Source: Desulfuromusa sp.
Lineage (GTDB): Bacteria; Desulfobacterota; Desulfuromonadia; Desulfuromonadales; Geopsychrobacteraceae
Assembly: GCA_021647765.1 (NCBI GenBank)
Contig: JAKIUD010000013.1
Coordinates: forward strand, 1 to 59,418
DNA length: 59,418 bases
Reading direction: 5' to 3'
In this document: positions 45,875-54,604 of the stretch, piece by piece
How the letters are laid out: each line of letters starts with the position of its first letter
How positions within the stretch are numbered: position 1 is the stretch's first letter
Notes under the pieces: generated by a model
Database searches by the model: none
Told to the model about the DNA's origin: nothing
What the model saw: the letters and a program-made list of their open reading frames with translations, nothing else
Position numbers and translations under genes: made by a program

Positions 45875-47766
45875 CCAAAAAAATACTGATTATTGATGAT
45901 GATCGTGATTTGCGTGATTTTTTACAGCAGGCGTTTTCTGCCGCTGGCTTTCAGGTTGAAATAGCCGACCGTGGTGCAATTGGCTTACGGATGTTGTTGA
46001 CCGAAGATTTTCAGCTGGTTTTGATAGATCTCAATATGCCGGAAATTTCTGGACCCAATATCTGCCGGGCATTGCGTAAGCATGATAATACCCGGGATCT
46101 CCCCGTGGTCATGGTGACCGCTATTTTCCACAGCCCGGAACAGATTGCTGCGGCAAAAGAAGATTACGGTGCTGATGATTTTTTACTCAAACCCTTTACC
46201 GGGGAAGATTTGCAATCCTTATTAGAACGAGTCTTTACGTCAGGTGAAACTGCCAAAGATGCTACCCCCAAAGTTAAGCCTCTTTCCGATTATACAGTTC
46301 CACTGCAATTGCAGCAGCTTTACCGGGAAAAAGCGACCGGATTACTACACTTGACTCATGGTGAAGCCAAAAAAATTATTTATATTAAAGATGGCTACCC
46401 CATTTTCACCCGATCCAATGTCCTCAGTGAATGTCTTGGCCGAATGTTGGTTAAGGAGGGAGTATTTACACAGGTTGATTGTGATGAGTCGGTTGAACGA
46501 AGCAAGGAGTCAGGCCGGCTACAAGGAACTGTTCTTATTGAAATGGGGCTGATGACCCCTCAGGAAGTTCAAGCGGCATTGGTTCGTCAGGTTACCGAGA
46601 AGCTTCTTTCGACCTTTGCCTGGAAAAGTGGAACCTATCAATTTGTCCCTGGCAAGGATTTTAAAAAGACTGTCACCCGGATTAAGTTGACGCCAGCTGC
46701 ATTAATTATGCAGGGAATCAACCGCTACTGGAGTCCAAAACAGCTGGATGATTTTCTCTATCCATTTAGCGAAGATTATTTAAAGAAGGCCACTAATCCC
46801 CTCTATCGCTTTCAAGATATTGAATTGAACAAGCGAGGTGAAGCTATCTTTAACGGTTGTGTGGGGATAAAGACTCTGGATAGTATTCTTCAACAGCATC
46901 CTCTGGCTCGTCGTGAGGTTCAGAAAGTACTGGCAGCTCTGATGATCTCTGAAATGTTGGAACGCAGCGCAACTCCTGATCCCCTTGCTGCTGAGGATAT
47001 TTCAGGGGACGCTGAGATTGAAATCATTGATGAAAAGCTACGACGAAAAATTCTTGATGATTATCAACGCATCATGAATTCTGACTATTTTGAAACTCTG
47101 GGTATTGATCGTCAGAGTGGCTCGGCAGAAGCCCGAAAAGCTTATTACCGTCTGGCGAAAGAGTATCACCCTGATCGCTTCCTCGGGAGTGGTCTTTCAA
47201 ATGAAATGAGTAATAAAATCAACGAGATGTTCCAATATATTACCCAGGCGTATACGGTTCTCAGCGATGCAGATAGTCGTACAGATTACCTCGATGAACT
47301 GGTCAATGGGCCGAAAAAATCAATTGATATCAATCAGGTGATTGAAGCTGAGACCTCCTATCAGGAAGGACGGGCTCTCCTCAAAGTTCGACGTTTCAGT
47401 GCCGCAGCAAAATCACTACAAAGAGCCATTGAACTGAGCCCCGGTGAGTCTGAATATATGACTTTCTTTGCTTGGGCATTGTTCAAATCTGATCCTGAGA
47501 AGCCTGATATCCAGAATCAGGCGCTGGAAGTACTTTTGGCCTCACGGGAAACCAATCCTGGTTTTGATCTGACACATCTTTACCTTGCCCAGGTTTATCA
47601 ATCATTAGGAAAAGAGCGTCAGGCGGAGAAATCTTTCGAAATGGCGGTGCAGGCCAACCCTGATTGTACTGAAGCATTACGTGAATTACGCTTAATTAAT
47701 CTACGCCGTGAGCAGGAGCCTCAGTCAAAAGGACTCTTTAAGAAATTTATGAAAAAGAAAGGTTGA
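45871..47766 (+). CDS. response regulator fused to PATAN (DUF4388), J-domain and TPR
   Basis: A 631-residue cytoplasmic protein overlapping glnE by ATGA. Receiver (1-125) with LVLIDLNMPEISG as acceptor site. A DUF4388/PATAN-type region (about 130-270: LQQLYREKATGLLHLTHGEAKKIIYIKDGYPIF, LGRMLVKEG) follows, a domain common in delta-proteobacterial regulators. A J-domain lies at about 408-478 with the HPD motif in AKEYHPDRF, indicating contact with a DnaK-type chaperone. TPR helices occupy about 490-620, ending in a lysine-rich tail. There is no DNA-binding domain. The link between phosphorylation and chaperone recruitment is inferred from architecture only. Confidence 0.88.
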   Translation: MTKKILIIDDDRDLRDFLQQAFSAAGFQVEIADRGAIGLRMLLTEDFQLVLIDLNMPEISGPNICRALRKHDNTRDLPVVMVTAIFHSPEQIAAAKEDYGADDFLLKPFTGEDLQSLLERVFTSGETAKDATPKVKPLSDYTVPLQLQQLYREKATGLLHLTHGEAKKIIYIKDGYPIFTRSNVLSECLGRMLVKEGVFTQVDCDESVERSKESGRLQGTVLIEMGLMTPQEVQAALVRQVTEKLLSTFAWKSGTYQFVPGKDFKKTVTRIKLTPAALIMQGINRYWSPKQLDDFLYPFSEDYLKKATNPLYRFQDIELNKRGEAIFNGCVGIKTLDSILQQHPLARREVQKVLAALMISEMLERSATPDPLAAEDISGDAEIEIIDEKLRRKILDDYQRIMNSDYFETLGIDRQSGSAEARKAYYRLAKEYHPDRFLGSGLSNEMSNKINEMFQYITQAYTVLSDADSRTDYLDELVNGPKKSIDINQVIEAETSYQEGRALLKVRRFSAAAKSLQRAIELSPGESEYMTFFAWALFKSDPEKPDIQNQALEVLLASRETNPGFDLTHLYLAQVYQSLGKERQAEKSFEMAVQANPDCTEALRELRLINLRREQEPQSKGLFKKFMKKKG

Positions 47767-47801
47767 TGGTCACTGGACTTTAAAGAGTTTTGCAAGATCC
47801 T

Positions 47802-47915
47802 CATCTGGTTGTGCATTATGCTCCAGTAAATTCTTCAGCGAGAAAAAAGTCCGCAAGCAACCTCCCACAAGGGGAGGGGAAAGACTCAATCAGCTTGGGT
47901 GTTGTGCATAACCAG
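47802..47915. repeat. spacer with weak inverted repeat
   Basis: CTGGTTGTGCA near 47808 and TGCATAACCAG near 47907 are inverted copies with one mismatch, and CCTCCC/GGGAGG forms a small hairpin between them. It lies between two convergent gene ends; it may be a terminator region or a small element. Confidence 0.35.
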
Positions 47916-47918
47916 ATT

Positions 47919-48692
47919 TCATAATATTGTTTTTTGCTGATCGTAAATATCGAATTTATTGTAACGAATGATTGTCGCGAGTTTTTCGCTGTATTCTTCC
48001 CTTTTTTCGGAATAAAGATTTAATTCTTTGACCAGTTCATAGGGGTCGTCTGTCTCCATTTTTAATACCCTGAACTCCTTATAGGCATCCCCTCGGGCTA
48101 AGGTTCGATAATAGTCGCGAATAGAATCCTCAATCGAACGGTATTTTTTTACCCAGATGGTTTTCTCCCCCCGTTTTTTTCCTGCTGCCAGCCGCGCATC
48201 GTTTTTATTGTGTGACCAGACACCAAAGACATTATTTGCTTCTTTAAAAAATCGGGAGGTTGCCCAGGAACTTTCCAGTGCAGCTTGAGCTATGGCAATA
48301 CTTCGAGGATGTGGTTTGAGAGCCATCAGTAGTTCTGCATTGTTTGTTACCTTGTATTCTTTTCTCAATGCCGCAAGTTTGTCCATATTCTCACCCGTCT
48401 GAACTGATTCTAATACTTCTTGGTATTGCCGCATCAGGTCACTGTAGACTTCGTTTATTGCCGGGATAATTACGGATTTAAACTGGGACTTTTTTTCTTG
48501 TACACTTACTTCAGGAACGCTTGCTTCAGGAACACCCGTCTCAGGAACGATGACTTCCGGGGCGCTTTCTTCTGTGACATTTTTTCCTGGTTTAGTATTA
48601 ATTTTTTCACGATGGAACAACGTCCCTGACACAATCAGAAGTGCGAAGAAGCCGATGATAAACGCCATGGATAAAAATGGATATTTTTTCAA
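47919..48692 (-). CDS. Bax-like glucosaminidase-domain protein, membrane anchored
   Basis: A 257-residue protein with an N-terminal TM helix (about 5-25, FLSMAFIIGFFALLIVSGTLF) and a short repetitive Val-Pro-Glu linker (units like VPETG, VPEAS, VPEVS, about 48-66). The C-terminal catalytic domain (about 100-250) is of the mannosyl-glycoprotein endo-beta-N-acetylglucosaminidase (GH73) type, as in E. coli Bax: AIAQAALESSWATSRFFKEANNVFGVWS. The glutamate in ALESSW is the likely catalytic acid. It probably trims peptidoglycan from the periplasmic side of the membrane. Monocistronic. Confidence 0.85.
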   Translation of the reverse strand: MKKYPFLSMAFIIGFFALLIVSGTLFHREKINTKPGKNVTEESAPEVIVPETGVPEASVPEVSVQEKKSQFKSVIIPAINEVYSDLMRQYQEVLESVQTGENMDKLAALRKEYKVTNNAELLMALKPHPRSIAIAQAALESSWATSRFFKEANNVFGVWSHNKNDARLAAGKKRGEKTIWVKKYRSIEDSIRDYYRTLARGDAYKEFRVLKMETDDPYELVKELNLYSEKREEYSEKLATIIRYNKFDIYDQQKTIL

Positions 48693-48767
48693 TTTTTTAC
48701 CTTTCCGTTTTTAGGGCAAGGAGCATTTTACTTTCCTGGCTAAAACTGGTCAAGGAGTGAGTTTTTC

Positions 48768-49529
48768 TCAATTCTCTTCAGTCAAATTCTGATCCAGGAG
48801 ATGGTGAGGTTGCACATTGCCAATCGCACTGATCATGCTATTGCGTATTTCAGGTATGTCTGCGGCAAGTGTTTTAACTAATTGTTTCATCATCTGTCGT
48901 TTCTGATCGTTAACCCCGACAATCGGACAGGAACAGTTGACAATCGGGAATTTCAGCAAGTGACTGTATTCCTGAATATCGGACTCCTCAACGTAGACCA
49001 ACGGGCGGATAACCGTATGTTTGCCGTTGCCTGCTTGAAACTTGGCACTCATTGCTGCCAGAGTTCCGCTATAAAACTGGTTGAGTAAGAGGGTTTCGAT
49101 AAAGTCATCCAGATGGTGACCCAGAGCAATTTTATTGCAATCAAGTTTTTCTGCTTGGGTATAGAGTGTTCCACGTCTTAAGCGTGCGCAAAAAGCACAA
49201 TAGGATGTTCCGGGACGGAGTTTTTCTTCGATGATCTGGTAACTGTTTGTTTCTGCCATCACGTAGTTGCCATGCTGCTGTTGAAGATACTCCTCAATTA
49301 CTTCTTTATGATAGCCAGGAAAACCGGAATCTATATTGAGCGAAATCAACTCAAATTTGAGCGGTGCTTTTTTACGCAATGCCTCCAGAATATCCAGCAA
49401 GGTATAAGAATCCTTGCCACCTGATATCCCAACTGCAATTCTATCTCCCTCTTCAATCAGATTGAAATCACCAATCGCTTTGCCGACCTGACGTTTGATC
49501 CGATTGAATATTTTTTCTGTTTTTGTCAC
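48768..49529 (-). CDS. ttcA: tRNA 2-thiocytidine biosynthesis protein TtcA
   Basis: Thiolates C32 of certain tRNAs using ATP and a 4Fe-4S cluster. 253 residues. The PP-loop SGGKDSYTLLD lies at about residues 34-44. The cluster cysteines are in CAFCARLRRGTLY (about residue 112) and the later NCSCPIVG (about 202). LGHHLDDFIETLLLN is also typical. The start is GTG 49529, with GGAGC about 9 bases upstream. It is divergent from the lytic transglycosylase gene across a 174-base gap. Members of the wider TtcA family have varied tRNA targets, so the exact base is inferred. Confidence 0.93.
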   Translation of the reverse strand: MTKTEKIFNRIKRQVGKAIGDFNLIEEGDRIAVGISGGKDSYTLLDILEALRKKAPLKFELISLNIDSGFPGYHKEVIEEYLQQQHGNYVMAETNSYQIIEEKLRPGTSYCAFCARLRRGTLYTQAEKLDCNKIALGHHLDDFIETLLLNQFYSGTLAAMSAKFQAGNGKHTVIRPLVYVEESDIQEYSHLLKFPIVNCSCPIVGVNDQKRQMMKQLVKTLAADIPEIRNSMISAIGNVQPHHLLDQNLTEEN

Positions 49530-49565
49530 CCCGAAGCTCCTTCACAAGAATTTCCTTTGTAAAAG

Positions 49566-49613
49566 AAATCGGCTAAAAAAACAAGTCATTCATATTCGTT
49601 AACTTGCCGATTT
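49566..49613. promoter_or_regulatory. inverted repeat in divergent promoter region
   Basis: AAATCGGC (49566-49573) and GCCGATTT (49606-49613) are perfect inverted copies 32 bases apart between ttcA and the transglycosylase gene. TATAAT-like sequence TATAAT follows directly at 49614 on the forward strand. It could be a paired operator; no regulator can be named. Confidence 0.35.
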
Positions 49614-49703
49614 ATAATAATGGATTCCTCACCCGGTGCATTTCTTGCTTAGAGTTAATCAGGGATGTTTATTTGCCATTTTATCTTTTAAAAAGAGGCG
49701 CAG

Positions 49704-50450
49704 ATGAGTATTGATCCAACAAAATTAATGACAGCATTCGGAGTCTCTCCAGCACAGAAAATAGCTGTTGATAAGCAAAAACAAAGCAGCCAGCAGCTAT
49801 TTGAACATATTCTGGATGACAGTGTTAACTCCTTGAAAAACGTTGGGAATTCTCAAAAGAATATAATCACGATGATGAAAATGGAACAGATTCAGTTGCT
49901 CCGGGGATTATTTTCTGAAGAGGAAGAAAAAGACTCTGATGATTTTTTTACGGGGATTATAAGCAGTCATCGATTGAATCCGTTATCCCTGCAAAAGAGT
50001 CAAATCATTGACAAATACTATTCAGACAAACTCACTCCCCAGCTGCAACCGCTAGAGCAGCAGCCCAAACAAATTGGACAAATGATTGATCACGTCGCAG
50101 AAAAAATCAGTCTGGCTCCAGAGTTAATTCATTCGGTCGTTGCTACAGAGAGTGCCTATAACCCGACAGCTGTTTCGCATGCAGGGGCGCAGGGTTTGAT
50201 GCAACTGATGCCGGAAACAGCTCAGGAACTTGGAGTACAGGACAGCTTTGATCCGTTACAGAATTTACTCGGCGGCAGCAAGTATCTCAAACAGCTTCTG
50301 GAGAAGTATGATGGCGATCTCGATTCAGCTCTAGCTGCTTACAACTGGGGACAGGGGAATGTTGATCGCTATGGATTGGAGAATATGCCTGAAGAAACTC
50401 GCAACTATCTGGCGAAAGTCAAAAACCTTCTTGAAACACAATCAACTTAA
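49704..50450 (+). CDS. lytic transglycosylase (SLT family) without a signal peptide
   Basis: A 248-residue protein. The catalytic SLT domain (about 120-240) has the glutamate in VVATESAYNPTAVSHAGAQGLMQLMPETAQ and LAAYNWGQGNVDRYG. The N-terminal 110 residues are hydrophilic and helical, with no signal peptide or TM segment (MSIDPTKLMTAFGVSPAQK). Peptidoglycan is outside the membrane, so export by a flagellar or type III-like route, or non-classical release, must be assumed. ATG 49704 has AAAGAGG upstream. The ORF is followed by hairpin 50451-50473. Confidence 0.88.
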   Translation: MSIDPTKLMTAFGVSPAQKIAVDKQKQSSQQLFEHILDDSVNSLKNVGNSQKNIITMMKMEQIQLLRGLFSEEEEKDSDDFFTGIISSHRLNPLSLQKSQIIDKYYSDKLTPQLQPLEQQPKQIGQMIDHVAEKISLAPELIHSVVATESAYNPTAVSHAGAQGLMQLMPETAQELGVQDSFDPLQNLLGGSKYLKQLLEKYDGDLDSALAAYNWGQGNVDRYGLENMPEETRNYLAKVKNLLETQST

Positions 50451-50473
50451 ATAATGACATTTTCTGTCGTTAT
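50451..50473 (+). terminator. hairpin directly after the transglycosylase stop
   Basis: ATAATGACA (50451-50459) pairs with TGTCGTTAT (50465-50473), nine pairs with one wobble, loop TTTTC. No T tract follows. Confidence 0.4.
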
Positions 50474-50474
50474 C

Positions 50475-50650
50475 TGACACCAGTTCAACCAGTATCGCAG
50501 TCAACTTGGGACTGTCCCCAGACCTATCGGGAGCTGTCCCGAAGTTTACGATCCACAAAGAACCGCGGTGGTTCGCACCGCAAAAGTCCGGGACAGCCCC
50601 ATGCGGGGATAGCCCCGGGTTTGCTGGAAATTTCCTTAAACTGGCACCAT
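50475..50650. repeat. palindromic repeat family, copy C (inverted relative to A)
   Basis: Nearly full length: left end TGACACCAGTTCAA, AACTTGGGACTGTCCCC, GGGAGCTGTCCCGAAGTTTACG, CGCACCGCAAAAG, GGGACAGCCCC, GGAAATTTCCTTAAACTGGCACCAT at the right. Terminal repeats (ACACCAGTTCAA against TAAACTGGCACC) are imperfect. It lies between the transglycosylase and osmC gene ends. Confidence 0.85.
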
Positions 50651-50717
50651 CAAAACAGCGCCGATTGGCAATCTGGGTTAGCCTGTCCATGAAAGCCATT
50701 TTTTCCAGTAAAATCGG

Positions 50718-51110
50718 CTATTCAGTAATAACTTCAAATTCAGGAGGATCTGTAATCGCTTTCTTGACCGAACACATTCCAGCAGCACGAATAACCGCCT
50801 GTTTATACTTTACCGGGAAACCTTCGGGAAGTTGGATGGCCATTTTTACTTTTTCCAGCCGGCGCATTTCGGGATTGCGTTCGATATCCAGGGTCATTGT
50901 CATCCCTTCAGTATTCAACTCACGTTGTTGACAGAAGCGTTGCACATAAAAACCGGCACAGGTGGCGATGGATGATAAAAATAGCATATAGGGTTCCGGG
51001 GCAGTATCGGTTCCACCTTCATCAATTGGCTGATCTGTTGGAACTTCAAATTTTCCAAAATTAGCTGTAACAACTGACCCTCCGGGAAATGTAACCTTAA
51101 TCATCGGCAT
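50718..51110 (-). CDS. OsmC/Ohr-family peroxiredoxin-like protein
   Basis: A 130-residue cytoplasmic protein. The two reactive cysteines of the family are present: SSIATCAGFYVQRFC (about residue 52) and AAGMCSVKKAITDPPEFEV (about 112). This arrangement supports thiol-dependent hydroperoxide reduction, or one of the poorly characterised YhfA-type OsmC relatives. ATG 51110 follows AGGAG. The start lies 33 bases after the end of the helicase gene on the same strand, so they may be co-transcribed. Confidence 0.88.
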   Translation of the reverse strand: MPMIKVTFPGGSVVTANFGKFEVPTDQPIDEGGTDTAPEPYMLFLSSIATCAGFYVQRFCQQRELNTEGMTMTLDIERNPEMRRLEKVKMAIQLPEGFPVKYKQAVIRAAGMCSVKKAITDPPEFEVITE

Positions 51111-51143
51111 AAATATTCTCCTCGTATTTTCTGGATAAATTGA

Positions 51144-53183
51144 CTAATCTTCAAACATCTGATTGATATTATCAAAAAAATGACTGGCGCTAGCGGCCTC
51201 GTCTTCCGGAGCATTGTTGCCTGGCTGTTCTCCCTCGAATTCATGTAACAGCCCTTCCGGAATCTCACTGAGAAACCGGCTTGGCTCTCGCTGCTCCAAT
51301 TTGCCATATTTGCGTCGTTGCCGGGCTCCCAGAAGAAACAACTGTTTTTGCGCACGGGTTATCCCGACATAGCAGAGGCGCCGTTCTTCATCAATATCAA
51401 AAGTTTCGTAAATCGATTTCTTATGGGGTAAAAAGCCTTCTTCCAATCCGGTCAGAAAGACGACCGGGAATTCCAGCCCTTTGCTTGAGTGTAAACTCAT
51501 CAGGGTGACGGCATCAAGAGCCAGCTTGCTCTCTTTATCATTTTTCCCGGGAGCATCATCGTCAAACAGCGATATCCTTTCGAGAAAACCAGCCAGGGTT
51601 GGCTGGGGAGTGCGTTCCAGATAAATTGACATGCTATTTAATAATTCTTCCTGATTCTGAACCCGCCGCTGGGCAACCTGCGGATCTTTTTCCTGTCGAT
51701 AGATTTCCTTTGCCAGCTTCAGTTCGGTGAAGAGTTCCTGCAGGGTTTCCAGCAACCACAGCGGTTGTTTAAATCTCTTTTGGTAGTGCTTGATCAGGTC
51801 GACAAATGAACCACATGCGGCTGCAGTCCGATCATTCATTTCGGCAACCTGATCGACTTGCTGGAGAACCTTCCAGAGGGATCTGTTCTTGTCGGCAGAA
51901 TAGCGGATGATTCGATCTATACTCCCTTCACCAATACCGCGCTTGGGATAGTTAAGGATGCGCAGCAAATTGACTTCATCTGCGGGGTTCTGGATGATCT
52001 TCAGATAGGCGACAACATCCTTGATTTCTTTGCGATCAAAAAACTGTTGACCGCCGATCAGGACGTAAGGAATGTTTTCATAACGCAACTGCTCTTCAAA
52101 AGCGCGGGATTGACTGTTGGTGCGGTAGAGAATAGCAAAATCGCCATAATTGAGTTGACCCCGATATTTCTCTGTATGAATCTGCTCCATCACTTGGCGA
52201 GCCTCATCCTCGCCATCCTGACAGAGGAAATAGCCGATTCTGGATCCGGCATCTCTGTCGGTCCAAAGTGCTTTTTCCTTCCGTTTCTGATTATTCTTGA
52301 TAACGGCGTTGGCTGCAGCGAGAATATTTCCGGATGAGCGATAATTCTGTTCCAATTTGATCACTTTGGTGCCAGGAAAATCGTGTTCAAAATCGAGGAT
52401 GTTCGCAATATCGGCACCGCGAAAAGCGTAGATCGATTGATCATCATCACCAACGACGCATAGATTTCCATGGGTGCTTGCCAGCAGTTTTAATAATCGA
52501 TATTGAACCGGGTTGGTGTCCTGGTATTCATCGACCATTTGATATTGAAAACGTTCGCAATAATGTTTGTGCAGGTCGACGTGTTGTTCCAGCAGTTGCA
52601 CCGTAAACATCAGTAGATCGTCAAAATCTACAGCATTGAAAGCCTTAAGGGATTTCTGATAGCGTGGATAGATAGTGGCGACCAGAGATGATAGCGGATC
52701 TCGATCATTGGGTTGGTAATTATCTGGGAAGATCAGGTGGTTCTTTGCTGAACTGATGCGCCAGAGAACCTGATCGGCAGCCTTGGAACTATTTTCTGCA
52801 CCGATTCCACGTAATAAATCCCGGATTAAACGTTGTTGGTCGGCGGCGGCATAGATGGAAAAGTTCTTTTTGAAACCGAGGCGATCAATATGAACCTTGA
52901 GAATACCGACACAAAGGGAGTGAAAGGTGGCAATGACCATCCCTTTAGCAGCCTTTCGGCCAACCACCTCCTGCACTCGTGCAGCCATCTCCCGAGCAGC
53001 TTTATTGGTAAATGTTACAGCGAGAATTTGTTCAGCTGGAACTCCCTGTTGCCTCAGCTGGGCAATGCGGCAGGTAATCACCCGGGTTTTTCCTGAACCA
53101 GCTCCAGCTAGAAGGAGCAAAGGCCCTTTTTTATGAGTTACGGCTTTACGTTGTTGTGGATTGAGACTGTTAAGGTCGAACAT
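51144..53183 (-). CDS. Rep-type superfamily 1 ATP-dependent DNA helicase
   Basis: A 679-residue 3'-5' helicase. Motifs: LNPQQRKAVTH, LLAGAGSGKTRVIT, FTNKAAREMAARV, DEYQDTN, VVGDDDQSIYAFRGADIANI, EQNYRSSGNIL, LYRTNSQSRAFEE, LMSLHSSKGLEFPVVFLTG and YVGITRAQ. The length and lack of a C-terminal tudor domain fit Rep rather than UvrD/PcrA, although the Rep name rests on architecture only. The C-terminus is acidic and ends SHFFDNINQMFED. Confidence 0.92.
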   Translation of the reverse strand: MFDLNSLNPQQRKAVTHKKGPLLLLAGAGSGKTRVITCRIAQLRQQGVPAEQILAVTFTNKAAREMAARVQEVVGRKAAKGMVIATFHSLCVGILKVHIDRLGFKKNFSIYAAADQQRLIRDLLRGIGAENSSKAADQVLWRISSAKNHLIFPDNYQPNDRDPLSSLVATIYPRYQKSLKAFNAVDFDDLLMFTVQLLEQHVDLHKHYCERFQYQMVDEYQDTNPVQYRLLKLLASTHGNLCVVGDDDQSIYAFRGADIANILDFEHDFPGTKVIKLEQNYRSSGNILAAANAVIKNNQKRKEKALWTDRDAGSRIGYFLCQDGEDEARQVMEQIHTEKYRGQLNYGDFAILYRTNSQSRAFEEQLRYENIPYVLIGGQQFFDRKEIKDVVAYLKIIQNPADEVNLLRILNYPKRGIGEGSIDRIIRYSADKNRSLWKVLQQVDQVAEMNDRTAAACGSFVDLIKHYQKRFKQPLWLLETLQELFTELKLAKEIYRQEKDPQVAQRRVQNQEELLNSMSIYLERTPQPTLAGFLERISLFDDDAPGKNDKESKLALDAVTLMSLHSSKGLEFPVVFLTGLEEGFLPHKKSIYETFDIDEERRLCYVGITRAQKQLFLLGARQRRKYGKLEQREPSRFLSEIPEGLLHEFEGEQPGNNAPEDEAASASHFFDNINQMFED

Positions 53184-53190
53184 TTTCTAA

Positions 53191-53385
53191 TCACATTCTG
53201 TTATATAGTTGTTGATTCAGAGGAAACCATCTGTTAAGTTGCGCGCTATTGGGCTCTTTTTCGGGAATATATTTAATGTTTCGTTTGGTGGTTTTACTCA
53301 TTAGTCTTGTTTGGGCATCGTTAATGCTGATTTCCTGGAGTGGGGCACCCCCACCTTTGGAGAGTTCAGATATTGTCGTGTCCAC
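53191..53385 (-). CDS. doubtful small open frame upstream of the helicase
   Basis: A 64-codon frame beginning GTG (MDTTISELSKGGGAPLQEISINDAQTRLMSK). It is basic and hydrophilic with no recognisable domain, and its stop lies 7 bases before the helicase start. It could be a leader gene or chance. The remaining bases between it and 53492 hold only a small inverted repeat (TTAGGCT 53473-53479 with AGCCTAA 53489-53495) near the end of the next reverse-strand gene. Confidence 0.25.
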   Translation of the reverse strand: MDTTISELSKGGGAPLQEISINDAQTRLMSKTTKRNIKYIPEKEPNSAQLNRWFPLNQQLYNRM

Positions 53386-53491
53386 CTCAATCCGTTCCTG
53401 AGCGGTTTTTGGTGAGATTTATCTCCGCTACAGCGGGGCGTACGCAGATTCTTCCGCAAATGGTTCAGGCTATTAGGCTGTAGACTATAGC

Positions 53492-54427
53492 CTAAATACC
53501 TTCAGCTTTGTTTTGCTGCCTTTTATCCCCCTGTTTTGACCCGCGCCGTTCCAACTCAGCATCAATCGCATTGAGCACTTCCCACTTATTCATTGACCAG
53601 ATTGGCGCCAGTAGAATATCGCGTGGTCCATCACCGGTCAGCCTGTGGATCAACGTATCCGGGGGTAGTCGTTCAATAAAGTCAACAACCAGTGCAACAT
53701 ATTCCTCCATCTCCAACATCGGAACCTGACCTTGTTTGTATAATTCCCCAAGAGGAGTGCCGTTGAGGATGTGGAGCAGGTGTAGTTTGATTCCATCCAC
53801 ATTCAGCCGCGCGACTTCATCGGCAGTCGCCAGAATATCCTCACGGCTTTCACCTGGCAGTCCAAGTATCACATGGGCACAAATCCGTAAATCCCGTTGT
53901 TTGGCACGTTTATAAGCATCAAGGAAACAGGCATAATCGTGCCCACGCTGTAGATAATCAAGAGATCGGTCGTGAATGCTCTGGAGTCCCAACTCTAACC
54001 AAAAATCGGTTTTCTGATGATACTCTTCCAGAAGATTAATAACCGGTTCCGGCAGACAATCCGGTCGCGTGCCAATGGCCAGACCGACAACATCCTCCAC
54101 CGCTAAAGCCTGATCGTAGCAGTCGCGCAGGTGAGGAACCGGAGCAAAAGTGTTGGTAAAAGGTTGAAAGTAGGCGATGAACCATTTTGCCCGGTATTTT
54201 CTCCGCATTAATTCTTTGGCACGCTCCACTTGAGAGGCAATCGGCTCACTGCGGTCGATGCCGACGGCACCGGAGCCACCCGGATCACAGAAAATACAGC
54301 CGTGAGCAGCGCGCCCCCCGTGCCGATTCGGGCAGCCGAAACCGGCATCAATAGAAATTTTATGGACTCTGCCACCGAAATGTTTTTTCAGGTGGGTCGA
54401 GTAAAGATTAAAGGCTTTTTTTCGCAT
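53492..54427 (-). CDS. TIGR01212 / YhcC-family radical SAM protein
   Basis: A 311-residue radical SAM protein. ATG 54427 (MRKKAFNLYSTHLKKHFGG) gives the usual family length; the frame is open to 54463. The cluster region GCPNRHGGRAAHGCIFCDPGGSGA carries cysteines in the C-x(n)-C-x2-C pattern. YFQPFTNTFAP, GLAIGTRPDCLP, LELGLQSIHDRSL and HVILGLPGESREDIL follow. Homologues are widespread, with no firmly assigned reaction. It is divergent from the alcohol dehydrogenase gene. Confidence 0.9.
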   Translation of the reverse strand: MRKKAFNLYSTHLKKHFGGRVHKISIDAGFGCPNRHGGRAAHGCIFCDPGGSGAVGIDRSEPIASQVERAKELMRRKYRAKWFIAYFQPFTNTFAPVPHLRDCYDQALAVEDVVGLAIGTRPDCLPEPVINLLEEYHQKTDFWLELGLQSIHDRSLDYLQRGHDYACFLDAYKRAKQRDLRICAHVILGLPGESREDILATADEVARLNVDGIKLHLLHILNGTPLGELYKQGQVPMLEMEEYVALVVDFIERLPPDTLIHRLTGDGPRDILLAPIWSMNKWEVLNAIDAELERRGSKQGDKRQQNKAEGI

Positions 54428-54604
54428 GGACGGGACTATGCCAGTTGCAGAGCAGCAGGGCAAGGGTCATATTTTGAGGGAAATCTCATCAACTGTTTAA
54501 AGAATCCTGAATTCTCTTTGTTTTGCGGCTAAAGAGTCTTTCTTCTGCTACAATAATGAAGGGGTCTCTTTAATTTATAATTGGATTTTGAAAGTAGATT
54601 TTTT

